From NCBI RefSeq assembly GCF_037042905.1, contig NC_087253.1, forward strand, positions 7,638,501-7,702,500: 64,000 nucleotides of DNA. The letters run 5' to 3'. The position numbers and the translations under genes are program-made. This stretch comes from Lytechinus pictus. Taxonomy: Eukaryota > Echinodermata > Echinoidea > Temnopleuroida > Toxopneustidae. This document shows positions 1 through 9,205 of this stretch, piece after piece (the first letter of the stretch is position 1; the number at the start of each line of letters is the position of its first letter). The notes beneath the pieces are model-generated. The model saw nothing but the letters and a program-made list of their open reading frames with translations. It was not told where the DNA came from and made no database searches.

Positions 1-35
1 AATATATCCATGTCCTAACCAGAAAAGCCTTTAAA

Positions 36-192
36 CAACACCAGTTTGGTATCAAACCGATCCCGTTTTAATACTAAAAACACCTCGAAGGTGTTACACC
101 TAAACGAAACTGGTGTTGCTAAACACCTCTCTGGTGTGGACATACATATAATCCAAGCTGGTGTTAAATCAACACTGCAGTTTTTGCAGTGT
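36..192. mobile_element. Degenerate MITE of the GGTGTTA palindromic family
   Basis: GGTGTTA/TAACACC-type words recur on both strands (for example at 90 and 169). The right edge, ACTGCAGTTTTTGCAGTG, resembles the terminal repeat of the better copy at 36012-36254. The left edge is not sharp. No coding potential. Confidence 0.5.
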
Positions 193-207
193 ATTTGTGA
201 TGAGATT

Positions 208-243
208 CATACAACCCTCCCCCCCCCCCTCCCCCCCCCCCCC
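208..243. repeat. C-rich homopolymer tract
   Basis: Nearly pure C run broken by single T residues. Similar G/C runs elsewhere in the window sit inside MITEs; here no element boundary is visible. Confidence 0.8.
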
Positions 244-382
244 TCATGGAAGAAACAGATATATTATTTGTCTCCAACGATACCCCAAATGTAACTCACG
301 CTACTGCTACGCGAACGAAATGATTTGAAGAAAAAAAAATCGCAGAAATTTTTTTTTAACCACCATCACCTCTGGATTACTA

Positions 383-551
383 GACCAGGGCTCCGTAACA
401 CAAAGCTTTGCGATGAATAGCAATTATCAAAGAATGCCTCTGATTGGTTTATAGTTAGTATTTTGAGCCAAATGCGCGTGTAACGATGATCTTGGTTGGT
501 CAGTTCATTTAGCGATTGATCGCTAATCTTTGTGTTACGCTCCCCGGGTCT
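383..551. mobile_element. MITE with GTAACACAAAG terminal inverted repeats
   Basis: The left end (383-414) and right end (520-551) are imperfect inverted repeats of about 32 bp sharing GTAACACAAAG and GCGAT. Related copies are at 43142-43270 and 63234-63545. Non-autonomous, no ORF of note. Confidence 0.7.
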
Positions 552-1340
552 TGGAATCAAATCAATTGGAATCACTAATTCATCCCATCCCGTCTGCCTT
601 TCACTTATTTATTTTGTATTTATTCATTTTTTTTTTTACAGCAGCCGAGCTTGAATTCACGGAGCAGTAGCATGTGTCGCATTCTAGTCAGAAAGAGGGG
701 GGGGGGGGGAACAAATCATAAAATGGCCCTAATTCTTACGCCAGTAAAAAGAATATTTCCAATGTTGTGATAATATTTTTTCCAACTTGGAAAAAATAAG
801 TTCAGTAGGTACCCTCTCTAGAATCAGTGTTGGATTGTCAATCATACTCATTCATTTTTGTCAATCAGCAATATCAAATTAAAAAATTGAGAATGGATTG
901 GGTCGAATTAATATTTCTTGCCCGCCAGTTGTAATTAGGCCCGTGTGACCTCCACTTACATGTACATGTACCGTGTCCAGTTTATCCCCCGCTAACCCGG
1001 ACATCCCAAGATAGCCTGTGTGATTCTTCCAGTCATGCAAACATTTTTAGAGTCCTGATTTTTATATTGAGACGATTCCTGGCCTTGTATGACATGTGCA
1101 ATAAGCTTGAAAGTTGATTTAATCCCATCATATTGATCTTTCATTTGCCACGTTGTGACTTTGGATTCTGAAACAAATATGGTGTAAGTCGCTTTAATAG
1201 CCTCACTGTGATTTCTTTATTAATTACAAGTGCTTTAAAGCTAGCATATGTAAACATTTTGTTGATTTTGACATCTAGTTTCCTTTGTTAACAAGAGTGG
1301 AGTTTAACCAGACTATCTACGTGGACCATGTTTTGACACA
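552..1340. other. Unassigned non-coding stretch
   Basis: A+T-rich with a G run near 700-711. No ORF, splice-flanked exon or repeat structure that I recognise. Confidence 0.5.
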
Positions 1341-1353
1341 TTTCCTTACTCAC

Positions 1354-1494
1354 GAGCGACTACACTGGATGTAAAATCACAGCTGTTTCCATAAAACCAT
1401 GGATAGCAGTAACACGCTGTTCTGTTGTAAAATGTGCCAGTGGTAGCATCGTCTCTACATTCACCCTGTTTATTGCAGGTGTCATCTTCGCAAA
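1354..1494 (-). CDS. Internal exon encoding one EGF-like domain
   Basis: On the minus strand a 141-bp open segment is bounded by a good acceptor (ATTCGTTTTGCAG, exon starts at 1494) and a consensus donor (GTGAGT at 1353-1348). It encodes about 46 residues with six cysteines in EGF order: C-x4-C-x5-C, then CYC, then WFYGNSC with the usual aromatic and Gly before the last Cys. An NRT sequon sits between Cys3 and Cys4. The exon begins after one base of a codon and ends with one base of the next, so it is a symmetric phase 1-1 exon, the usual layout for shuffled EGF modules in extracellular proteins. Neighbouring exons (higher coordinates upstream, lower downstream) were not found, so the parent gene is unknown. 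It could also be a remnant of a duplicated module. Confidence 0.7.
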
Positions 1495-1549
1495 CTGCAA
1501 AACGAATATTTAACAAAACAAAATGAGAACACAATCAGGTGTCTGTCCG

Positions 1550-1810
1550 CGAAGCAGAGGCGTCGATCCTGGGGGGGGGGGGGTATCGCCCCACCAATGA
1601 AACTATTGGGGGGTAAACATATCGTTTTGCACCCCCCCCTATAATTCCGCATGTGCAAACAATGGAACAAGATTGTAATGTTACACAAAAATCAGCAAGC
1701 AAGATTGATATACAAAACTCATTCTTTATTCAAAATTGTGCTCGAAATGTCCGCTTTTCATATTAGAATATACAAAAATTTAAGCTCGCCCTTCGCGCTC
1801 GCAGCATTTC
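1550..1810. mobile_element. Fragment related to the hAT element at 61746
   Basis: A G13 run followed by ATCGCCCC and a C-rich tract, then CTCGCCCTTCGCGCTCGC near 1787-1804. That is close to the reverse complement of the GCGAGCGCGAAGCG repeat inside the 61746-62744 element. No terminal repeats or target duplication could be defined. Confidence 0.4.
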
Positions 1811-2682
1811 TGTAGCAGAAACCCACACTTTTCATGATTAAATAAGTGAATAGAATGTCCAGTTTTCAGTTCTGAAGAACTCCCGCTTCAATTTACAATA
1901 ATTTTTTGTTGGATATATATTTTGTTCTGTATTAAAAACGTCCATTAAACTCAATTTTGTTCAATTCGAAATCGTTTCATGAGAAGGACTTCTCTAACGT
2001 TTTATCCGACAATAACTGTTTTATCCGACATTTGCTATGGTAACAGTTAATCTCAGCCAATCGTTATCAAGGAAAGTTGTCAGACCTGGCAACTTGTTGG
2101 ACGAAAATGTTGATGAAACGTTCCCAAGGACGACATTTTGCAGTTTTGAATCACTGACTTTGACAAAGGCTGTCTTTGTCATGTAGGGCTTTTTGACAAT
2201 AGATTATTTGCGCTCCTGAAAGCGTCCGCGTAGTGGTTGCGAAAACCCTTTATTAGTGCTTTATTGTAACACCTTCTCCACGTTGATAATGATGTTAAAG
2301 ACCATTCTGAAAAAAGGAAAATGAGTGACATCTCAAACATCAAAAAAGGTAGAAAAGAAATACCTGATTGGAAATCTACAACTCAAAGTAAGGAAATATA
2401 TCGATTGAAGGATCAATATTGCTTATCAAAAAAAAATTTACCAAAAAATTATAATTAAAAGCCAATGATCGTATAAGTGAGCAAATATTCGATGAAAGGA
2501 TTTATTCCGACGGATGAAGCTTACGCCTGGCTAAACATTTTGAAAAAGGCAAACAAGAAATTGTCTTGATATGAAATAATAATGATGGAGATAGAGGATC
2601 GGGGAAGTAATAAAAATTATCTCCACGCTATCAACGTGGTTAAAGGACAGATTCATGCAAGGTCACCCATCACTAGAAATAT
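1811..2682. other. Unassigned non-coding stretch
   Basis: Short direct words such as TTTTATCCGACA near 2000-2030. No ORF, exon or element boundary recognised. Confidence 0.4.
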
Positions 2683-3082
2683 GAAGAGCTCACTTGCAAA
2701 AGGGGTTACGTCCATTTTTCATCAAATTTGATTTTTTTTTTGGTCTCAATGTATAGATTTGTAGTAGCTCTATGATACCAAGGAAAAGTTGAAATTCATA
2801 TTTAAAAGTGATCAAAAATGGCAAAGAAAAATCCCTTTTTTTCAAAAGGGGTTAGGTCCATTTCAGTTTAGTTGCAAAAGGGACTAGGTCCACACCGAAT
2901 TTTTTGGAAAAGAATATTTTAAAAATATGAATAAAGGTAGATTTCTTTTATACCCAATTTTATGTTGTCATGGTAGGGAATCTAGAAAATTAAGTTTCGC
3001 ATAAGAATATGCAATATAGGAGAATTTTAAAAAATATGATTTTCTTGGATTGGACCTAACCCCTTTTGCAAACAAACTCTTC
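2683..3082. repeat. Palindromic 400-bp unit, tandem copy 1
   Basis: Begins GAAGAGCTCACTTGCAAAAG and ends with its approximate reverse complement (GCAAACAAACTCTTC). AAAGGGGTTAGGTCCA words occur at both ends and inside, around 2845. It abuts an orthologous unit in the same orientation. Confidence 0.75.
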
Positions 3083-3496
3083 TGAAGAGCTCATTCGTCA
3101 AAAGGGGTTAGGTCCATTGTTCATAAATTGTATTGTTTTCTGTCTCAAAACCTCAAAATTTTGAGTCGCTTTGATGAAAACAAAGAAAATTTGAAATTTA
3201 CATGAAAACGTGAATAAAAGTGGCCAAGAAAAATCACTTTTTTAATCAAAATAGATTGGATTCATTTCAGTTTACTTGCAAAAGGGGTTAGGTCCACAAT
3301 ATAATTTTTAAAAGAATTTATGAAAAAAATTGAAGACAGGTAGATTTCTTTTATACCCAATTTTATGTTCACATGATAGGGTAGTACATCATGACAATTT
3401 AGTTTCTCATAAGAATATCGCAGTGAGAATAAAAAAACATGGTTTTTCTCAGAATGGTCCAAAGTAGACCTAAGCCCTTTTGCAACTAAACTCTTC
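3083..3496. repeat. Palindromic 400-bp unit, tandem copy 2
   Basis: Head-to-tail with copy 1 and alignable along its length, sharing TAGATTTCTTTTATACCCAA and the flanking GGGGTTAGGTCCA words. It starts GAAGAGCTCATTCG and ends GCAACTAAACTCTTC. Copies 1 and 2 differ at many positions, so the duplication is not recent. Confidence 0.75.
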
Positions 3497-4190
3497 ATAT
3501 GTTTTTTTTTTTGTTAAAATTCGGCACACGCTGGGAAAAAGAATGAATCGTTAAGTTAGGAAATGAAGATTTGGCGACAAATGCGAGAACGCGAGATCTA
3601 TTGCTCTGTAAAAAAGAACAACCCCCACAGAGTCGAAAAAAAAAAGAAACAGCAGTGCATTACGTATAGGTTATTGAACTACAATATGTTTTTATTTGTG
3701 CTATCAAACTAGACGCCTAGACGTCAGTCATGCCGTTATGCTTTTCCTCGAGAAAGATCTCAAGTAAATAAAACACTCTTTATTTTTCGTTAATTTTCCG
3801 TAAAATCGCTTTGGAATGCCTTTTCTGAATGTTTTAGGTAAGATTTTCAATATGATATGGAACTGAAATATTACTTTTTCAAGTAGTCAACCATCCAGAA
3901 ATAAGTTGGAAGATCTCTAAGAATAGGAAATTCCCCCATTGTGGGTTACTTGATTGGAATAAGAAAAAAAACACCTTTGTGTGTATAATGACAGTCGTTG
4001 CCCATTCATATTTTTCTTTTCATAGTAAAGGGATAGCCCGAGTGCATGGTAAAAGTTCGTAAATTTTCTCAATATGTTGTCAAAGAAAAAAAAAACACAT
4101 TTGGATGGGTGTATGTTGTGCGTGCGTATCAAAAGTGTGAGAAATATATCTTAAAAATCAAAATACATTACCGCACCTAGAAATTGAACA
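3497..4190. other. Unassigned non-coding stretch
   Basis: No repeat structure or exon recognised. Lies between the tandem palindromes and the candidate GPCR promoter. Confidence 0.4.
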
Positions 4191-4200
4191 GAGTATAAAA
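4191..4200 (+). promoter_or_regulatory. Candidate TATA box
   Basis: GAGTATAAAA, with TATAAA at 4194-4199. About 115 bp downstream is a GTAAGT splice donor, so this could drive a short first exon of the GPCR gene. Inference only. Confidence 0.3.
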
Positions 4201-4223
4201 ATGGAGAATTTCAATCCAGGAAC

Positions 4224-4310
4224 GTCATTAATATCGAACGAATTTTCCTGCGGATCTACTGAGATTCCAAATTTCTTTTCACAACTAGCTGTTTACTTCA
4301 TAGACAAGTT
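4224..4310 (+). other. Candidate non-coding first exon of the GPCR gene
   Basis: From about 30 bp after the TATAAA box to a GTAAGT donor at 4311. The next strong acceptor on this strand, with a long pyrimidine tract, is at 6585, directly before the GPCR start codon. The start coordinate is estimated from TATA spacing. RNA reads spanning 4310/6586 would decide. Confidence 0.25.
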
Positions 4311-4721
4311 GTAAGTATATATTATCTGATTATTATATCCATTTTCGAACTCCCGATCATTAAGTTTCAAATTAAAGGCGTAAATATGTTGTTCATTGGG
4401 TATTTAAATCATATATAATGTTGTATTACACTCACATTTCACAGATAGTGAATATTAATCATATGCACATTCTAGGCAGAAAAAACGATAGACTTGAGTG
4501 TCCGATGGCATGAAATTCGTTAAATTATCTCAAATTTAACTATTCAAAGACGGACATTTGAAACCTCATTTAAACGTATGATTTCTATTTATTTCTTGTC
4601 ACTCCCTCCTTCAGATATAATGTTTCGTTCCCGGACCGTCAATGTATGGGACTAACAATATTCAACTCCCTTTAAAAGCGCATAGAGAAGTTAATTATCA
4701 TGTCATATACGCTTTACAAAT

Positions 4722-4853
4722 AATTGTCATAATTCATTGTCATCATTCATTGTCATTATTATCATTATCATTTTTATTGATATTATTATCTTTATTATTC
4801 GTATTGTCAATATCATTATTATCATTTATCGACATAAAATACGAAGCAATATT
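4722..4853. repeat. ATTATC/ATTGTC microsatellite
   Basis: Imperfect trinucleotide and hexanucleotide array of CATTATTAT and CATTGTC words. Confidence 0.8.
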
Positions 4854-5497
4854 TTGTCCTTAACAATCTTTATCAAATAAACGTTTGTCAGCAGATTCTG
4901 ACATGATTGGGAGCGAACACTCTTTAAGTATTTGAAACACCACGAACATCTTATTTTTCAATGGGTTGATAAAAATCGCTGCATAATATTATTTCACCAA
5001 ATAATGTTTGTAAATCTTTAATTAATAATGTTTTATGCTTAGGCAACACTGTAGGTCCAGCAATGATTACCAATCGTATGATTTCAATATTCTTATAAAT
5101 ATCATCTAATGGTCCGCTGCAGAATGTCCTAAATTGCGGACGTGAACTTTTCATCGACAACGTCGAAAAAGTGCAAAAGTTATGCAGTTAAGTTGACGCA
5201 AGACGAATAGGAGCTTCAAACAGACCCCCAAATGACAGGAAATAATGACTTATGGTACATAGACCACTGTATTTTAAGGTGGGACATTTCATTCATTTTC
5301 GGAGCTGAAGAATTGCGTAGAAGTTACAGGAGCTTGTTATTATTCCGTCGCTTTCAACTCTCGCTTATTACAATTATCATTTCATTTTATTTATATTTTT
5401 TAATTTATTTTTTAGGGGGGGGTGAGATTTTTACCATACCGCTTCTATTTCCCATGCAAAAACATATTATGAGAGAATAAATCGAATACTTCCTGAA

Positions 5498-6084
5498 TAA
5501 AAGGACAAGAACACCACTAAATAAAATTGATTTGAATAAAAGGGGAAAGTCAAGCAAGCATAAAACTGAAAATTTTTCATAAAAATTGGACGTAAAATAC
5601 GGAATTTACAACATTTTAAAGTTTCGCTTAATGTCATCCTGGTCAGTATGCGAATTAGGGGACTGATGATATCACCCACTCGCTATGTCTTTCTGCATTT
5701 TACTAAATGGACAATTAAATCAATTTTCTTCCCATGGTCATGTTAAACAAAATTGTATTCCTCCCTTAACATGTGAAATATTTTGTGGTTCAGTCAAGAG
5801 GGTCCTTGATGTCAAATCTGTATAAATTGAAATATTGAATGATTCAATTTAAAAAAAATGGTCAATGAGTGACATTATTGACTCGCACATTTACATAACA
5901 TTTATCACTGAGTTGTGCATATAACTCTTGTTTTTTTTTTTTTTAATAAGCAAAATTGTTTAATGTCATAATTTTTTTTACTTATGTCCGATTATTATGA
6001 AATATTCAGTGTTTTGCTTTTTATAATTTTTTTTCCTATATTGATTGAAATCAACCTTCTTCTAAGATGGACTTTGCCTCTAAA
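5498..6084. mobile_element. Degenerate palindromic MITE, AAAGGACAAG subfamily
   Basis: The ends TAAAAGGACAAGAACACC and GGACTTTGCCTCTAAA are eroded versions of the ends at 53579-54179. The internal blocks match as well: ATTGATTTGAATAAAA, AAACTGAAAATTTTTCAT, and GGTTCAGTCAAGAGGGTCCT. An old copy. Confidence 0.7.
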
Positions 6085-6615
6085 AAACGAACTCATTCCA
6101 CGAGAGTTCATGTCGAGTAAATCAAGAAAAGAAAACAAACATTCATAATTATGTATATTCAAATAATCCAATGAGGATTTCGGTAATTTTTTTTTTTCTA
6201 TTTCCTATCTGCATTTCGGGACGGAATTCCGGGATATGAAGTTAGGCTCAACAACAATTTCAAATGTTTTACCCAATTCGGCTTAGGGATATTGAGTTAT
6301 TCTTTACTCATTACTTTCTTTACTTTTCACATACTGATTTTTAAGATATTTTATATGTATAAGTTATGTACCTGTTACTTACATCGAAACTGTACATTTA
6401 GTTTTATTCTACTGCCCTGCATCGACAGTAATGCGTCATGACCTGGGCCTATCTTAATATCTATTATGCCTTTGTAATTACTTTGTATATGTCTTTCCTT
6501 TATTGTGACTTCAATAAAGTGATATCAAATTCAAAAAAATACTAAATCCCGTATTATTCCTCAACTTGTTTTGTCTATCTTTCAGGATCTTATTTTGCGA
6601 ACGTGTCACGGGGGC

Positions 6616-7875
6616 ATGGATCTGTCTATGTTCATTCAACTACTGCTTATTTCTTTCACCTCACGCCGCGCAGCCTGTATGGAAACACCCGAAGCTGTCT
6701 CCAATTCCTCCGCCACGTCCTCGACGCCGAATGCGGCCATGACAACTGTTTTGGGAACCAGTGTTTACCTTTATGATGATCTTGACTTCACCCTCCAAGA
6801 TGGCAAAGAAGGTTCCTTGGATCGTCTGAACCATACGCTGCTCCAAGAACTTGGGGATGAGTGGGACGTTACAACAATAAGTTATGAATATATTGGTGAT
6901 GATGCAGATGATTTTGGCTCATGGTCTTGGTTTCCGATTCGCTGGACATTTGTCACATGTGGGGAACTAGTTGTTGGGGTTATTGGCATCATCGGTAACC
7001 TGTTGGTAGTCATCGTTCTCTTTCTGCGACGAGCTGAGAGCCGATCCACTGACACCCTGATAGGCGCACTAGCGGTTGCCGATCTTCTGACATCGGTTGG
7101 GTTGCTTCCTGCACCGTATGCTAAAACTGTCCCGGTATCCTGGTTAGGGCAGTTATACTGCAAGGTGGTCTGGTCTCCGTTCTACATGTGGGTGTGGGCC
7201 CTCATGTCGGGTTTCTTGCTGACTGCAATCTCGGTTGAGCGCTACATCGCGGTCTCACACCCCATCTATTTCAGGAGGATTTTGACCAGACGCCGAGTCT
7301 CTGAGGTGGTTGTATTTGTGTGGATTTGCGCAATGATGTTCTGCATCCCTCAAACGCTGATTATCACTGTGGACAAGGTACATCGTCGATGCGCAGTTAG
7401 GAGAATGTCTCCCGAGCTCCACACGGCATTTGCATTCTACGTGGCAATCATCCAGTTGTTCATTCCGGCAACCATCATGGCCGTCACTCAAACCTTAATT
7501 GCTGTCAAGCTCAAAGCGCAGTCTAAGCGTTTCAAAGGTTCTAAAACCTATCATCAAGCAGCTAGCAAAGCCGTCATTAAAATGATGTTCATGGTCATTA
7601 TGGCGTACATCATCTGTTGGACACCTGCCAGGGCTCTTCACTTGATTTCAAGATTGCTCCGTCTTAAGTCCCAGATGAAAAAACAGATTTCCGAGGGTTT
7701 TATTATCCTTGCTGCTGTCAACTCGAGCATCAATCCGGTCATCTACAGTGTCCGTTATCAAAAGTTCCGCCAGGCGGTTAAGGAACTTTTCACGAGGAAA
7801 GAGGTTCGAAAATTATCTATGTTTGACGATCCTATCAATATTAACACCAACTCTACGAACGATGGCTCTGTTTAA
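6616..7875 (+). CDS. Class A (rhodopsin-like) G protein-coupled receptor, orphan
   Basis: The first ATG of a long open frame gives 419 residues; the frame is open back through the acceptor at 6585. Residues 1-20 are hydrophobic and could be a cleaved signal peptide. A long acidic N-terminus with NSS and NHT sequons follows. Seven spans can be traced. TM1 carries GNLLVV (N128 = 1.50); TM2 carries LAVADLL. TM3 starts with the disulfide Cys in LYCKVVW and ends ERYIAVSHP (E208-R209-Y210 in place of DRY). A second-loop Cys lies in HRRCAVRR. TM6 carries CWTP (W335, P337) and TM7 carries NSSINPVIY (N373-Y377). All switch motifs are present, so it should be functional at the plasma membrane. The third loop is short and basic; the C-tail is about 40 residues with no palmitoylation Cys near helix 8. 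A single coding exon suits the lineage-expanded receptors of echinoderms. The ligand cannot be told from sequence. Confidence 0.93.
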   Translation: MDLSMFIQLLLISFTSRRAACMETPEAVSNSSATSSTPNAAMTTVLGTSVYLYDDLDFTLQDGKEGSLDRLNHTLLQELGDEWDVTTISYEYIGDDADDFGSWSWFPIRWTFVTCGELVVGVIGIIGNLLVVIVLFLRRAESRSTDTLIGALAVADLLTSVGLLPAPYAKTVPVSWLGQLYCKVVWSPFYMWVWALMSGFLLTAISVERYIAVSHPIYFRRILTRRRVSEVVVFVWICAMMFCIPQTLIITVDKVHRRCAVRRMSPELHTAFAFYVAIIQLFIPATIMAVTQTLIAVKLKAQSKRFKGSKTYHQAASKAVIKMMFMVIMAYIICWTPARALHLISRLLRLKSQMKKQISEGFIILAAVNSSINPVIYSVRYQKFRQAVKELFTRKEVRKLSMFDDPININTNSTNDGSV

Positions 7876-8816
7876 TCCCAGTGACAGTATTACTGGGCCC
7901 GTCAGTTTTAAAGCCTCTTTAAAATTTTGGTAAATCTTTGAATTATTCAGTTTCAAGGTTTGACTTAAACATGTTAATTGCGAGATAAAATGTGAAAATA
8001 TAAAGCATTTGTTATGAGAAATATCTCAACTTTATCACTTACATTCAAAGACCGTAAGATCCCAAACTGTTTAAATAATTTCTTTTTTATTTGCTTAACC
8101 ATTACATAACCATGGAATGTGGCGGAAGAAATAGCGATATCGGATCAAATGGAGTTTTCGGGCATGGATTGCACGATAAGCGATAATGTAGGGGTTTTAT
8201 CATTGATGTAAGTCCTGTTTCCTTAACATTTTTTTCTCTTTGAGTTGTGACTTTTTTTACATTAGTCGTGCACCGTTGGCTTACCTCTTAAACACTTACT
8301 CAAAGCCTTACAATTGCTATTGAATAACATCAGATTGAAATTTAAGTTTCGCGTAAGACCAATGCCATTGTGGATTTTCTTTTTTTTTTTTTTCTAAAGA
8401 AACTGCGCTTGCTTCGGATAAAATCTTATCATCCTAATGTGAGTGGATTCTATTCCCGCTCACAATGAAATACGTCTTAAAAAAAAAAGATAATCTTCAA
8501 CTGCCAAAATATTTTTTTCTTGCTTACATTACATACGATTATTTTATTAGCAGCATTTACGATCTCTAGCACACTTTTATCTGTTATAGTCTTATCAGAT
8601 GTGAATGCAGAAACAAAATCAAATGGTCATGATTGGTCCTCAAAAGAACGGCTTGGAAATTCCACTGCACTTCAATATGTTCACAGTAATTAGCGTACGG
8701 AGGCCAAGAATTATCTTTTTGACAATTGGACTTGATTGTATTAGTTATTAATTGATTGATTTCGGTGTAAATGTAAACATTTTCATACACGTAGATGCAC
8801 ATGTAAATGAACAAAT
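7876..8816. other. GPCR 3' flank, unassigned
   Basis: Contains A- and T-runs (8379-8395, 8477-8487). No clear AATAAA signal near the stop codon and no second coding region seen. Confidence 0.4.
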
Positions 8817-8842
8817 GTGTTGGCTCAGTGGGTAGAGCGTCC
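8817..8842 (+). mobile_element. tRNA-derived SINE, left part (A box)
   Basis: TGGCTCAGTGGGTAGAGCG is a pol III A box of tRNA type. The sequence stops at CGTCC (8838-8842) and resumes with CGTCC at 13850 after the LTR retrotransposon, which therefore split it. The B box is on the other side. Confidence 0.75.
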
Positions 8843-9121
8843 TGTTGTGTTCAGACATTGCATGGCAACCATTAATGGTAATTCAGTAGCTACCCTTGTG
8901 TAATATATTCTTCACCACCTCTATTGTGTTTGTGCACATGCCTAGCATGGTCATTTCTGAATGTTAAAGATTCCAATCCTAGGCTGTGCCTGCTTGATTT
9001 GATATCCAGAGATTCTGAGAGTCTGCCATTAAACTTCTCTGCAACTGGACCTATTGAGTTTCTCTGCCTTTACTTTCAGTTACTGTACATATATATTAGT
9101 TCAAGAACCCACGATACAACA
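8843..9121 (+). repeat. 5' LTR of the Ty3/gypsy element
   Basis: 279 bp, TGTTGTGTTCAG... to ...GATACAACA. Nearly identical to 13569-13849. Confidence 0.95.
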
Positions 9122-9128
9122 TCATTTC

Positions 9129-9142
9129 TGGCGACGAGGATG
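9129..9142 (+). other. Candidate primer binding site
   Basis: TGGCGACGAGGATG begins 7 bp after the 5' LTR. A leading TGG is complementary to the CCA end of a tRNA. The tRNA was not identified. Confidence 0.55.
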
Positions 9143-9205
9143 TCTTTTCATTAATTTCAAAGGACTCTATAGTTTCTGATATTGTTCCTGATTTTACTCA
9201 TTAAA

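Larger units (their letters stand above)
4311..6585 (+). other. Candidate 5' intron of the GPCR gene
   Basis: Would run from GTAAGT at 4311 to TTTTGTCTATCTTTCAG ending at 6585. The acceptor is strong; the donor assignment is tentative. The interval holds an ATT-rich microsatellite and a 590-bp palindromic MITE and no other coding signal. Confidence 0.25.

Noticed and set aside
6571..6615. Upstream extension of the GPCR frame to 6571
   Set aside because: The codon at 6571 is TTG, and the stretch to 6585 forms the splice acceptor. The first ATG is at 6616.
8100..8222. Possible extra exon ending at a GTAAGT donor (8210)
   Set aside because: No acceptor upstream, short frames, and it follows a complete GPCR coding region.
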